Source: Monocercomonoides exilis (taxonomy: Eukaryota > Preaxostyla > Oxymonadida > Polymastigidae). Taken from it: DNA of 64,000 nt. The notes beneath the pieces are model-generated. The model made no database searches and was not told the origin of the DNA. It saw only the letters and a list, made by a program, of their open reading frames with translations. Made by a program: the position numbers and the translations under genes. The stretch is taken from NCBI GenBank assembly GCA_001643675.2, contig LSRY02000003.1:2399501-2463500 (forward strand), read 5' to 3'. Below, in pieces: positions 47,406 through 59,379 of the stretch (its first letter is position 1; each line of letters starts with the position of its first letter).

Positions 47406-48325
47406 CTACAAAGAACCTTCATCATCTGAAATACTTAAATCATCAACATCGCAATCAGAACTATCTGTAATATCGTCACAAGAATCTGCTTTTTTTGTGT
47501 GCAATTTTTTCTCTTTTCCTTTTTCTTCATGTTTGCAATTATGAGTTTCTTCTTCTTCCTCTTCATGAGAATGCCTAATTTTTCATCATCAAAAAAATTA
47601 AAACAAAAATAAAATACAAATTACTAAAAAAAACCCTTCTCCTTTATCTAATCTTCGTTGCACAGTCCTTAGAGTTCTTTCTGCTAGTCTTCCAGTTTCT
47701 TGAAGTTCTATATTTTCCAATAATGATAAAACTGTCTAAAATCATTTATACAAATTGCAAGCCTTTTTCGTACTCGGGAAAATGCTCAACAATTTCTTCA
47801 TAGCTCATTTCGTGGGCATCGTGACAACATTCCTCTTCATCTTTTTGTTTTGATTTTCCTTTTCTTGATGCAGGAGCTGGCCTTAACGCTCTTGATGATG
47901 CATAACAAAAGAAAACCAATAAATTGAAAGAATAAATAATAAAACAAATAATACTTTAACTGAGTTAAATTTTTAGCTGAACATTTTGCACAAATATCCT
48001 TTGCTTTGGCACAATTCTCGCAATGAAGCATATATGCAAATACAACAGTCTTCTCTGAACAAGAGGAGCTAAAAAAAATCGTTCATCATGCGTATATATA
48101 CAAATAAAGAACATACCATCTTCTTGGAACAGAAAGGGGCTTGTATTTCTTATACTGCTTTTTCCATTGAATAATTCCTTCACAAGATGGACATAAATAC
48201 TGAGACGTTGGTGCTTCCAGAAGTTTTTCTTCTATTGGAGAAAACTTCTTTTTTATCTTAAAAGCAAACGAGTTTTGATGCTTTTGTGGCCTTTTCCGAA
48301 CGGCATTTCCTTTCTGAGTGCTCAT
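47406..48325 (-). CDS. C9orf85/DUF2039 family protein, five exons
   Basis: Exons 48,117-48,325, 47,955-48,068, 47,752-47,890, 47,635-47,735 and 47,406-47,574 total 732 nt, giving 243 residues. The N-terminus MSTQKGNAVRKRPQKHQNSF and the following YLCPSCEGIIQWKKQYKKYK match the conserved opening of C9orf85 homologues. Joining exons 1 and 2 creates the second pair RRCSSCSEKTV, and HCENCAKAKDICAKC gives further CxxC motifs, as expected for a small zinc-binding protein. The C-terminal part has HEMSYEEIVEHFPEYEKGLQ, a helical segment (LLENIELQETGRLAERTLRT) and an acidic tail. Continuing past exon 3 requires a 16-nt intron (47,736-47,751); without it the protein ends after GLQFV at TAA 47,746. The molecular role of the family is not known to me. 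Confidence 0.82.
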
Positions 48326-48585
48326 AGATAATAAATAAATTATTATGGTTATTTATTATCAATTGAAGAGTTTCTATGATATATTTGATATATATACAAA
48401 ACAAAATTTTCATCTATTCATAGTTTATCAATAATTGTCATAAAGTATACTTTACGCGATCTTTTTGTGTGCATTGTTTAACCACCAAAAGCAAAAATTT
48501 TCGCATTTTTTGAAGATGTTTGTACTTCATACATTTTTTTTATTTATATATTTCACGGACACTTTTCCTGTTTTTTATTTCGCAG
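48326..48585. promoter_or_regulatory. Divergent intergenic region between the DUF2039 gene and the CSD-CCCH gene
   Basis: The two genes are transcribed away from each other from this interval of about 260 bp, so both promoters should lie here. It also includes a short upstream exon or 5' UTR of the plus-strand gene (acceptor CGCAG at 48,581-48,585). It is AT-rich with several TATAT stretches; no specific factor site is assigned. Confidence 0.5.
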
Positions 48586-51500
48586 GTCTTTTGATCCTTC
48601 GAATTTCTACCCAGCAAATCATTTGGATAGTCCATTCAACGATCTAACTGAGCCTTACAGATATCTTTCACCCACTTTTGATGGCTTTCCACCACAACCT
48701 TCCTCGCCAATAGATGCGCTGTCAAGTTCTTTGTTTGCTCATTCTCCAAACGAAAAGACTCTTCAAACCTCGCCAAATCTAGTATTGAGCCCAAACATAA
48801 CAACGACACTTGAGCAAAGCAACACTCAAGAATCAAATGATCTTGAAGGACAAAAGATTTTTTCTAATAGTTCGACAAGTCAGGAATTTTCCGGAAATTT
48901 TCCTGATTTTCAAAAATATACTCCTACCGAGTCGGCTGGTGCACAAATCAACGACGATGAAGATAAAAGAGGGGATCAAGATTGTAAAGCATTAGAGGAT
49001 TGGCCACGTTCCTTAATATCGGAGGACTTCAATGAACTATCACAGAATAAATCAATCTCGGAAATTTCTTCAATGACTACTTCATCATCTAAAGGGTCTT
49101 CGAGCATACCAGCAATGCAAATGAATGAAAAGCAATCTACGAATACATCCCCTATTTCATTCAACCCATCTACACATTCATCTTCATCACCTGTCACATT
49201 TTTGCATCCATCTCCGCATAAGAATATTTTTGAGGAAATTTCCTTTGAGCCAGCGTCAAGTCGGGACCTCAATTGCTCTCCAACGTCGTCTTCGCCGCCC
49301 GCCGCGGGAACACGCCCAATGAACTCCCTTGCCTCGTCGTCCTTCCAGCCAGGCAGAAATTCCGGCTCATACACTGAGCCCTTCTATGGCACGCCATCAG
49401 CTGTCTCGGCTCCCAGCAGCGTTTCTGTGCCTTCCACAAGCTTCGCATACCCCCTCTCAATGCCCTCGCTCCGCAGCCAGGCGCTGTCAGAGGCAGCCAA
49501 CCCAGACTCCCCCGTCATCGGCGTCTTCTCAAACAATTCTTCTGCTCTTTCATCTTCCAACTACCCTTCTTCCTCTCTTCTGAACACATCCTCTTCACCT
49601 CAGTCCGCTCAGCCTCTGCCGCTGCAGCTTCATCTGCCGCCTTCCCCGCCTTCCTCGTCGTACATGCTCAACAGCTCATATGATCCTGTTGCAAATTCCC
49701 CGGATGCCTTTCCTTCTTCTTCTATCTCTCCTTACTCTTCCTCTTCCTCTTCTACCTCTTCTTCCTCATCTTCCTCATCCTCTTCTTCCTCTTCCTCCTC
49801 CTCTTCCTCCTCCTTCTCCTACTCATTCCCCCTCTCCCACTTCTCCTCCGCGTCCAAAGCGCAGAGTCCACAGCCCCCTCAGAACATTCTGCTTCCTCCG
49901 CCTGGCCTTTCTCTGCCTTCTCCTCAGCCAGCCTCTTACACAAGACAACAAACAGCTCAAATGAACAATCAAATGAACAATCAAATGAACAATCAAATGA
50001 ACAATCAAATGAACAATCAAATGAACAGCCAATTGTCTTCACAATTGTCCTCTCAAATCTCTTCTCCACAGGCCCCAATGTTGAGCATGCCATTTGCTCT
50101 GCCTTCTTCTCACCCTTCGCCCGCCCTCCCTCTTCCTGCAGCGCCCACATTCTGCGCGGCGCGGGAGCACCCGCTTCCGCCTTCTTCTTCTTCTTCTTCC
50201 ACCTCCTCTTCTCTCTCTTCTTCTTCTTCCTCTTCTTCCTCTTCTCTCCCACCAGCAGCCACTCAACAGCAGCTGATGCATTTGTCTATGTTCACCAAGC
50301 TTCCCTCTGTTCTTCCTTCTCAACTGCCTCAAAAACCAGAAATGAGAACTAATTACACGCAATCACAAGGACGTGGCATAAATACTTTTACTACTTTTTC
50401 TTCTTCTTCTTCTTCTTCTTCTTCTTCTCCCTCTTCATCCTCTTCCTCTTCTTCCTCCTCCTCTTCTCCTTCTCTTTCTCAGCTTCAAACACAAACTTTG
50501 CCTGTGTCTCAATCTCATATGGAATATCCAACAGACTCATTCGAAGCAAAGCCATTCAAAATCGGCTCTTTACCTCCTGCCCCTTCCATCTCCCCTTTCT
50601 CTTCCGTTCGTTCTTCTATGCCTTCTTCTTCTTCTTCTTCTTCTTCTTCTTCTTCCTCCTCCTCTTCCTCTCATCCCTTTAGAGCTGTTTTGTATGTTGC
50701 TGAGTCTTCTCCTTCAACAAGAGCCAGTTCTGTTTCAGTTGCTCAGCAAACAAGACGATTTCCTCAGCCACAGCCAATTCCAGTGACGATGGGGAGAACG
50801 GGACACGGGAAGATGATGGGGATGGAGAAGGAGAAAGAGAGAGAAAAAGAAGGAAAAGAAGCAAATGAACAAATCAACAGTTCGATTTCTAGTCTTCCTC
50901 CATCAGCTTGTCTTCTTCCTCCTCCTCTTTCGTTTGACCCAACAAAGACAACAATGGAGAGATCAGCCAGCAGCACATCGCTCATTCAGCATCTTCATGC
51001 AGACTTAAGAGCAGAAATGAGAGATGGAACAACTTCTTCCTCTTCTTCCTCTTCCTCTTCTTCCTCTTTCTCTTCCTCTTCTTCCTCTTCCTCTCCTTCT
51101 CCTTCTTCTTCTTTTTCTTCTTCGATTTATTCCTCTGCTTATGTACCTTCGTATGTTTCTACTTCCTCTTCTTCTCCTTCTCTCTCTGTTTCTTCGATTT
51201 CTCCTTCCATTTCTTCCATTTCTTCTTCCTCTTCTCCTTCTCTTTCCTCCTCCTCCTCCTCCTCCTCCTCTTCTTCCTCTTTCTCTTCTTCTTCTCCTTC
51301 CATTGAAACTAACCTCCATTCTCTCCCTTACCCTCACTCATTCAAACCTTCTCTTCAGAAGTTTCTGCCTATGAAAGCGCAACAACAGTCGCGCTTTCGC
51401 CATCCTTTTGGCGCTACACAGAAATCTTCTTCTGCTTCTTCAAATTCTTCTTCTTCTTCTTTTTCCTCTTCCTCTTCCTCTTCCTCTTCTTCTCGTTCTT

Positions 51501-52222
51501 CTTCTTCTTCCTCCTCCTCTTCTTCTTCCTCCTCCTCCAAAAACACTCACAAGCTCCCCGTCGAAGACATCATCCCAGAGGCCAAGCAGAAGCAGATGGT
51601 CTCTTCTTTGCCACTCCCCATGCAGCTGCTGATCAACAAGAAGGACAAAGCCTTTCTCAATCATTATCTCATTGCCCTGCCTTCTTTCCAGTCGCAGAGA
51701 AGACACAAAGGTTACTTCAAAGCCACGCTCTCGAGAGAGAGACAGACGGCGTGGATTTCGTGTGGGGAGGTGTGAAGGAGAAGAGAGAGAGAGAAAAAAA
51801 AAGACAGTTTATTTTATTCATTTTTTCGATGAAATTTTAATTAATAATTATTTTCCTATTTATAAACACATATTTATTCTTTCAAACAAAAATATTTTAT
51901 TAATTAATTAATTTATTTATTTTTCTTTTCTTTTCTCTTTCTCATTCTCTTTCTCTTCTACCAGTTCCCCGATAACGTCTTCTGTGACCTTCGCAAAGTG
52001 TCTCCCTCTCAGCAGAAGCTGCTGGAGCCAGGCTATGCGGTCGAGTTCAACGTAGTCCTGAACCAAAAAGAGCAGTCGTATTTTGCGGCGGAGCATGTTG
52101 TGATATTCTCCCCTGAACAAGAAGCACCCGATGAAAAGGAAAGATACGTATGTATTTATTACCAGACTCCGAAGGGATGCAGAAAGGGAGCAAACTGCCC
52201 GTTTATACACCCGAAGGTGTAA
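48586..52222 (+). CDS. Large Ser-rich protein with C-terminal cold-shock-like domain and CCCH zinc finger
   Basis: The main exon runs from the acceptor at 48,586 (first codons SFDPSNFYPANHL) to 51,769. A GT-AG intron (51,770-51,964) joins it in frame to 51,965-52,222. The first ATG exon is upstream and not identified. About 1,000 residues are disordered, with many poly-Ser runs, Pro-rich parts and tandem MNNQ repeats at about 49,961-50,030. The C-terminal region RRHKGYFKATLSRERQTAWI, then CGEFPDNVFCDLRKVSP, LEPGYAVEFNVV and FAAEHVVIF follows the cold-shock-domain pattern, with the intron inside it. It is followed by CIYYQTPKGCRKGANCPFIH, a C-x8-C-x5-C-x3-H zinc finger, and the protein ends at TAA. 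Both modules bind RNA in known proteins, so an RNA-binding regulator is inferred; the disordered part could support granule formation. Confidence 0.82.
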
Positions 52223-52560
52223 GGGGGGAGGGTGGGGGGAAGAGGAGGAGAGTGAGGGTGAGAGGAGAGGAGAGGAGGGAAGGGAATGGAAGAGAAAGAA
52301 GAGAAGGAGAAGAGGAGGAAAGAAAAAGAGAGGAAGAGTTGAATACGAAGTGAAGGGTGATAGAGTAAAGGGGAAAGAGATAGAGAAGGGAAGTTAGAGA
52401 GAAAGAGAAGAGAGAGAGAGAGAGAAGAAGGGGTTAGATTGGAGTACTGATCGACAGATCATATCTTATTTTTCTTAATTTTCTTGTTTTCTTAATTTTC
52501 TTCTCTCTCTCTCTCTTCTCTCTTTCTCTCTTTCTCTCTCTCTTTCTCTATTTCTTCTCT
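52223..52560. repeat. GA-rich tract followed by TC-rich tract after the CSD-CCCH gene
   Basis: Downstream of the stop, about 215 bases are nearly all purine (GAGAGAAAGAGAAGAGAGAG type). Then 52,495-52,560 is nearly all pyrimidine (CTCTCTCTCTCTTCTCTCTT). The two halves are roughly complementary and probably lie in the 3' UTR or just beyond it. Frames read across them are artefacts. Confidence 0.7.
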
Positions 52561-53779
52561 CTTTATTTTGTTCTCCGTCAATTTCTTATTCTATTTCTTA
52601 TCTTTATCTACATATATATATTTCTCTTCTTCTTCTTCCTTTTTTTATTGTTATTCCATTCGTTCTCCTTTCTATTTGTTATTGCTATTAATCTTCTATT
52701 GTTATTCTTCTGTTGTTCTTTTTCTCTTCTTCTGTTGAAGAAGTTTTTTTGTTTCTTTGTGTATTTCTCATTCTTCTTGTTTCAGTGAGTGAATGATAGA
52801 GAGGGAGAGAAAGAGAGAAAGAGAGGGAAGAAGAAATGAAGAGGGATGTGTCATTGCCAAAAGACAATGAAATTCTTCAGAAAGAGAGAGAAGGAAGGAA
52901 GGAAGAAGGAGGAGAAAGAAGAAGAGGGGGAAGAAGGAGAAGGGGGAGGAGGGGCAGAAATCACACCTCTTTGCAGAAATGATTGATTTTCTTGCAATCG
53001 ATTGAAGGACATCACTTTGATTTGATTACAACACTTAGATTACACAGACAAGGATTCATTCATTTGATTACTGCAGTTACATTGCATTGACATATCAATC
53101 AGAATGTTTCATACACTTTCATCAGTTTGATTTTATTATTACGTCAATAAGATTCCCATCACACCAAATCCAGCTAAATCAATCCATTTGCATCAATTGT
53201 ACTACACCTGACTTGCAACTCTTTCCAATGCAGGGACGTTCTTTATGTTATCTCCATGTTTATTTATATTCAGAAAAAGAAAAAGGAAAAAAAAAAAGAA
53301 TCAATGAAAATTCATCAAATTAAAAGAAGAAGATAAAAAAGGTAAGTTTTTTTTTTAAAATTAAATTTTATGTTTTTATAAAGTGCGAATTGTTATGATA
53401 TTCCATTCGAAGCGGTTTTTGAGGCTGTTATTTGTTTGGCTGATGATGTTATTGATAACATTAATCAGACAGACAAGAAAAGCAAATGTTCGGAAATTTA
53501 AAACAATTTTATCGAAAACTGCTTCTTTTGGGTTGAAACAATATCTGCTTTAAAATGAAAATTCATTCGTTTTGTTTTCTTTTCTTTGCTTTTTTTTTAC
53601 TTTTGCTTTATTTTTAAAATTTAATCTTTTTTGTTACTTGCCTAAATGTCTGCTTTTTATAAATTGATAATTCCATTTCGTTCATTTGTCAAACACATCT
53701 TTGCATTCTTTATATGATTTTATTTCAGAGTATTTTTCCTTTCATTAACATGTAAATTTATTTTTATTTAACAAAACCG

Positions 53780-53836
53780 TATTTTATTTTATTTTATTTT
53801 ATTTTATTTTATTTTATTTTATTTTATTTTATTTTG
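53780..53836. repeat. ATTTT pentanucleotide microsatellite
   Basis: About eleven near-perfect copies of ATTTT, followed nearby by shorter related TTTAA and ATTTT stretches (53,980-54,030 and 54,200-54,230). Confidence 0.85.
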
Positions 53837-54291
53837 CTTTCATATAATTTTCTGACAGATAATTATAATCCCTTTTTTCGCTTTTGTTTTTTTTATCCGT
53901 TCATTCTTTTTAAATCAAATCGCTTTTTTCTCAGTAAAATTGTTAGATGTTGGTATTTCATCAATGTAATTGATGATTTATTTAATTTAATTTAATTTAA
54001 TTTGGATTTATTTTATTTTATTTTTGTTTTTATCTTGTAGAAGTTCATGTTAAGCTTGATATTTTTTCAATGCAGACGCATAAAGCGCATTATGTTTGTG
54101 TGTTAGATTGTTCCTTTTTCTTCTTCCTTACAGTTTTATAATCATCTTTACACCACGAATCAAAAATGTTGACTTGTGAGCTTTAACTTCCTTATAGGTT
54201 TATTTTTATTTTATTTTATTTTGTTTTATTTTGAAATTTCTTTGATGTTATTTTGATGTCTTTTTATTTTTCTTCCCTTGTTCTTTCTTCA

Positions 54292-54408
<117 letters not shown>

Positions 54409-54781
54409 TCCTTCTTTTTTTATCTTCCTTTTTTATCTTTCTCGTATATATATTTTTTCCCTTTCTGTTTCTTATTAACTTTGCCTTTTTCTTGTTCTAT
54501 CTCAAACTCTCCCCTATTTCCTCTTTCTTTTTTAATTTACTCATTTGTTCTGATTATCTTTTTATTCTCCTTCTTTATGTTCTTCTTCTTCTTCTTCTTC
54601 TTCTCGCCCTTCTTCTTTGCTTTCGTTCAAATTTACTCTTTTAATTTTTTTATTAAAAAAAGTGGTTAACGTTTGTGTTTTTTGTATCTAAGCATTTTCA
54701 TCACCTTGAGTGGTTGTATTTCTAACGATAAAAAAATTTTAATAAAAAAAATATAAATTTTTAAAAGATTGAATTTTCCAC

Positions 54782-54959
54782 TCATTGATATTGACTGAGT
54801 TTTTGCGATGATTCTCTTAATTGCAAATGTCGTGTGATGTTGGTCTCTACTTTTATCTGGCTGCAAATGAACCATTCTGAGCATCGAACCAGACTTCTCA
54901 TTTCTCTGGCCATTCTGCTTTCGGGGCAATGGTTGTTTAAGAGCAACTCCTTTTCTTTG
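54782..54959 (-). CDS. Possible terminal exon of an unrecognised short gene
   Basis: After an acceptor (ACTTAG) the minus strand reads KEKELLLNNHCPESRMAREM and continues SLVRCSEWFICSQIKVETNI, then HLQLRESSQKLSQYQ and TGA. Codon usage and composition look protein-like against the AT-rich background, unlike neighbouring frames. No upstream exon was found, and I do not recognise the family. It may start at the internal ATG (MAREM). Confidence 0.35.
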
Positions 54960-55460
54960 CTAAGTCATATTCTTCCTGTTTTTTCTTTTCTTTTTTTTAT
55001 AAAATATATCAGATTTAACCACTATCTTGAATATTTTTTAAACATTTTCATTTTCTTCTGTAAGATTTTGTTTTTACATAATCATTTTTCTTTCTTATTT
55101 AAAAAGTTTTTTTCTTGAAACAAGTTTAATAATACTCCAATCTTTATTCAATTACTGATATTTTCTATTTGCTTAGTGTCTCTTATACACGTGTTGTTAT
55201 GTAACTCTTTAACATATTGCATCATTATTAGAGCTAACTTTTTTTTTCCAAATGTGAATCCGATGAAATTGCACAAGCAAAAAAAAAAAAAAAAGATAAT
55301 AAAGTTGAACTTCTATTTCTCTAAACATTTTTCGTTTTCATTGTAGAAAACATTTGCAATCATATAATAATTTGGATAAAAAATGTATTGAAGGAATAGT
55401 GAAAGGATTTGAACAGTTTCATTTTCTTAATCAAAACAAACCACAAAAGTTCTAAAATAA
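54960..55460. other. Intergenic DNA upstream of cassette F
   Basis: AT-rich, with an A-run at 55,279-55,295. From about 55,390 it matches the DNA upstream of cassette H. No gene seen. Confidence 0.5.
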
Positions 55461-56831
55461 AATCAAGCAGTTTTAAAGCATCTAATTCATTATTCGATTT
55501 CCTTCTCGTTCCATCTCTCACTTCCATCACTTCCTTCACACTCACTCAACCCATTCACCTCAACCACCTCTTCCTCTTCTCTCTCTTCCACCAACACCAA
55601 TGTCAATTCAATTCCTTCATTCTCCCTTCACTCATCCCTCTCTATCCACTCAACCATCTTCCTCCACACCCACAACCCCATCGATGGAGCCATTCTCCCC
55701 AACCTCAACAGCCCCTCCACATCCATCTCTGCCTTCAACACCTCTTTCCTCAGCCATACACGTTCTTCCTCTAATGATGTTGTAAGATATAACGGATCCG
55801 AAACTCAAAAAAAGGAATTAAGTCGATTGCCCTTTACTGATTTGAATAGCTATCTCTTTGAGTGGTGTGAATGGAATGATTCAACTGGTGGATCAAGTCG
55901 TGGAGGTGCACTTTATGTCAACTGCAGCAATGCCAATCTCACAATCACTTCTTGCTCATTCAACAAATGCTCATCTAGTAATGGTCATGGAGGAGCATTG
56001 TATTGTGAAAGTTTGTTGAAGATAAACATCACCAAATCAAATTTCTCAAACTGCTCTGCAGTTCATGGAGGTGCTGTCAACACATGGTATCCGCAATCAA
56101 ATTCTATTTTTCACATTTCGGAAAATAGAGTTGAAAATTGTTCAATAACATATTGGTGCGGAACCGGTTGGTATTTCTTGTTAAATGACTTGTCTGCATC
56201 TGGTCAATTCTTGTTCACAAACTGCAAGTGCATCGCAAATTCTGGTGGTGATGCTGCTGGCTCTCTCACGTTTCATTGGCCTCCGAATAACAAGCCCAAC
56301 CTGTTTTCAATCGTTGAGTGTCAGTTCATCAATAACAAATTAACTTCATCATCCACTTATGGCGGAGCCGGAATATACTTTGATGGAACTTACTCTTGGA
56401 TGAATGGAATAAAATTCATCACATTCTGTTTCTTCGATGGCAACACTGCCAAAAATGGCAGAGGAAACGATGTCTTTTTCAATGGCAGCAGTATCACCCA
56501 ATCTCCATTTGAGAATTGTGGCTCAACAACTCCAACAAAAAGAGTGTGGAATAATGGAACAGCAGACAATGCAGTGTACAATGGCTGGCTCCCCCTCGTT
56601 GCCCAGAACAAAATCGTTGCCAGCAATGGAACTGATGCTGATGCCTGTGGCAGACCCCAACAGACCCCATGTGCCACCATCGAGTATGCCCTCACCAGCT
56701 TCATTTCTCTCCTCCAAGATGCATCTCTCACCCTCCTTTCCTCAACATTTGTTCCAACTCAAACACTCACATCCAGCGCAGTTGACACAAAAACAACAGG
56801 AAATAATGACTTTTTTCTGATTCTCATATAA
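55461..56831 (+). pseudogene. Cassette F: Pmp-like beta-helix protein fragment, no ATG at start
   Basis: The frame is open from after TAA at 55,458 to TAA at 56,829, with no ATG in the upstream part. It joins the family at SLPSHSLNPFTSTTSSSS and STIFLHTHNPIDGAILP, then GGALYVNCSNANLTITSC and SAVHGGAVNT. A long block is nearly identical to D (NKPNLFSIVECQFINNKLTS, GGAGIYFDGTYSWMNGIKFI). The following part (NGWLPLVAQNKIVASNGTDA) is nearly identical to H. It leaves the family after DTKTTGN, the boundary shared with B and E. The island between G and F shows that cassettes are dispersed and not confined to one tandem array. Confidence 0.75.
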
Positions 56832-58280
56832 ATTCTTTCATCTTCAAATTTTGAATATTTTCCATATCTTTGAAAATTTCTTGAGGTTTCATCTTCTTTT
56901 CAATTGAAGTATATACCACTTATTTTTTCAAAATCCTAACCATCCGCTCAGATAAAAACATTTCTTCAAAATCTCTTCATCTATTTTCTCCTTTTCATCA
57001 AAGGCAAATTCAGCTTGTTGCTTTACATCATCTATTTCATCTCTCAAATAGCATTTCTTCAATCATATAAGAAAGTTCTTCAATTATTATATTTTCATCA
57101 GCTTTCATGTTTCAACATGCTTGTATCCGATTCGCTCAACTATCTCTTTGAAATTTCCCTTCAAATATGCCTTTTCCTCAAAATTGCTTTCTTTCTTTGT
57201 TTCATCTTCAATGGCTCATTAAAAGTGTATCACATTGAGAAATCTCTCAAAGATCATCCACATTATAATTTGTTCCAAATAACGTCTTCTGCCCTGCTCC
57301 TTCTATTTTCTGTGAATTCTTTCAACTTCCAAAATAATAATTCAGATTTAATTTCTATTTTTTATTGTGCACTTTGTGGTCGGCTTTTCTCGATAGGATT
57401 TAGAATCATTTCCTTTGTAAAATAATTTCTGATGATATTCCGTGATTGAATGAATATTTCTTTTGAATTTCCAAATTGATGCAGAAGGCGAAGCCTTCCT
57501 TCCAATCTGAGAGTTGTTGAATGAAATGAAAAAAACAGTTTAATTTTTGTTGTTCATCGAAGAAAGCGTTGAAGAACATTTGAATGAAAAGACAAATTTT
57601 TTTCTTGTCAGAATAATGAATGAAACATAAAATAATGGCGTATGCGGTGAATGGACGCTGAGAGGAAGAATTGTGAATGATAAAATTGTTAGTTCAATTT
57701 TGCGATGCACTGATTGTACAGCTTAAATGCATCAGGAGGTCGATGACCTGATCCAATGCCAAGTGATTGAAAACGGCATTGAAGAAGCAGAAGATAATGG
57801 TGAAGATTTAGCAGTTCGTTGGAAAGAAGAAGAAAAAGAAGAAGAAAAAAGAAGAAAAAAGAAGAAAAAAGATGAAGAAGAAGTTATTGAGAGATGAACA
57901 ATCAGTCAAATAACATTTCTGAAGAAGATGATGAAAATGACTTGTATGATGTTGTCGGATGATGAAATGTCACATTTGATAAGTTGACTTCGAAAGGAAT
58001 ATAAAACCCCAATAACAAATAATATTGGCCAATTCGCATTTATTTGTCTGTGAAGATCAAATCTTCAGTTCATTTGCAAACTTTGAGTGGTTTCATTTCC
58101 CTTCTCTTCAAAAACAAAAAATAATGATGTTTGTCCATTGGCTCTGAAAATACAAAAAGCATCAAATGAAAATGCAAGTGAAGATGAATGCGAAGACGAA
58201 GAATCAGCAGAAGAAAAAGAAGATTGAGAAAAAGAAAAAGAGGTCGAAGAAGGTGAAGAAGGTGAAGAAGGTGAAGAAGG
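56832..58280. other. Tail of cassette F
   Basis: Homologous to the DNA after B and E at first (TTTTCCATATCTTTGAAAAT). Further on it matches the tails of D' and H (GTTGAATGAAATGAAAAAAA near 57,510; ACATTTCTGAAGAAGATGAT near 57,910). No gene recognised. Confidence 0.5.
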
Positions 58281-58440
58281 TGAAGAAGAAGAAGAAGAAG
58301 AAGAAGAAGAAGAAGAAGAAGAAGAAGAAGAAGAAGAAGAAGAAGAAGAAGAAGAAGAAGAAGAAGAAGAAGAAGAAGAAGAAGAAGAAGAAGAAGAAGA
58401 AGAAGAAGAAGAAGAAGAAGAAGAAGAAGAAGAAGAAGAA
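58281..58440. repeat. GAA trinucleotide array, about 53 copies
   Basis: An uninterrupted (GAA)n tract. On both sides, units of the type GAATAAGAATAAAAAGAAGA interleave with it. The long poly-Lys and poly-Leu frames across it are not genes. Confidence 0.9.
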
Positions 58441-58635
58441 GGTGAAGATGAATAAGAATAAAAAGAAGAAGGTGAAGATGAAGAAAAAGAAGAAGAAGAA
58501 GAAGAATAAGAATAAAAAGAAGAAGGTGAAGATGAATAAAAAGAAGAAGAAGAAGGAGAAGAGGTAGAAGGAGAAGGAGAAGGAGAAGGAGAAGGAGAAG
58601 GAGAAGGAGAAGGAGAAACAAAAGTTGTTCAGTTG

Positions 58636-58777
58636 ATGATTGAAGGAGTTGAAACAAACGACTCTGGGAAAAAGTTGATTGGCGCGTGCTCATCAATCGC
58701 TGATTCCATTGGAGAAGATGCTGCACAGTTTGAAATGTCTGTTAATGAGGAAGAAGGTGAAGAAGAAGAAGAAGAAA

Positions 58778-58821
<44 letters not shown>

Positions 58822-59379
58822 AATATTAAACAGTTGAATATGCCAAATCATATTCAATCTCATTCAATCTCATTCAATTCTGCTCTGTGTGTGACTGCCA
58901 CAGCATGTCGAGCAGTTTCTGTTGCCTCATCTGAAATCCCACAACAAGCAGTCGATTGCAACAAGACACCAAACAGCACAACAAATTGTCCCTCCTCTCC
59001 TCTCCTCTCCTCTCCTGAGTCTGTCAACACATTCACCCAGCCACAAGCAGATTGTCTTCCTCATTCCCACCGTTCAGAAACAGCCTGCTCCTCTCCCACC
59101 AAAAAAACTGCACCCAGCCAACCTGCTGCTCCAATCACATTCAGACAATTCAAATGTTCGCATGAAAATAATATCAATCGCTTCGCATTCCAATTCCGAG
59201 CAGGCGCTCCTCAAAAAATGCTTGTTCCATCATCTCCTGCAGCACCTGCGCCGCAGACTCGCCCCCAATCCAAAACTCGTCTGAATCCTGCAATTAATTC
59301 GCATCTCCCGCTGCCTCAGGCGCTTCTCCCCGGCTGCCCATCGCTTCCTCTCAGCAGCAGCGTCTTCCCCATTTTTTGA
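58636..59379 (+). CDS. Unrecognised acidic, Ser/Pro-rich ORF
   Basis: The frame is open from 58,540 (after TAA) to TGA at 59,377; the first ATG is at 58,636. An upstream GEGEGE run precedes IEGVETNDSGKKLIGACSSI and DSIGEDAAQFEMSV. An acidic stretch (Glu then 13 Asp) follows, then a Ser/Pro/Thr-rich tail without a recognisable domain. The start is uncertain because the repeat continues upstream. It may be a real gene, an exon of a larger one, or fortuitous. Confidence 0.35.

Noticed and set aside
49752-50252. Lys/Arg/Glu-rich frames antisense to the poly-Ser protein
   Set aside because: Shadows of TCT/TCC serine runs.
58166-58567. Poly-Lys ORF (and the antisense poly-Leu ORF)
   Set aside because: Pure translation of the (GAA)n microsatellite.
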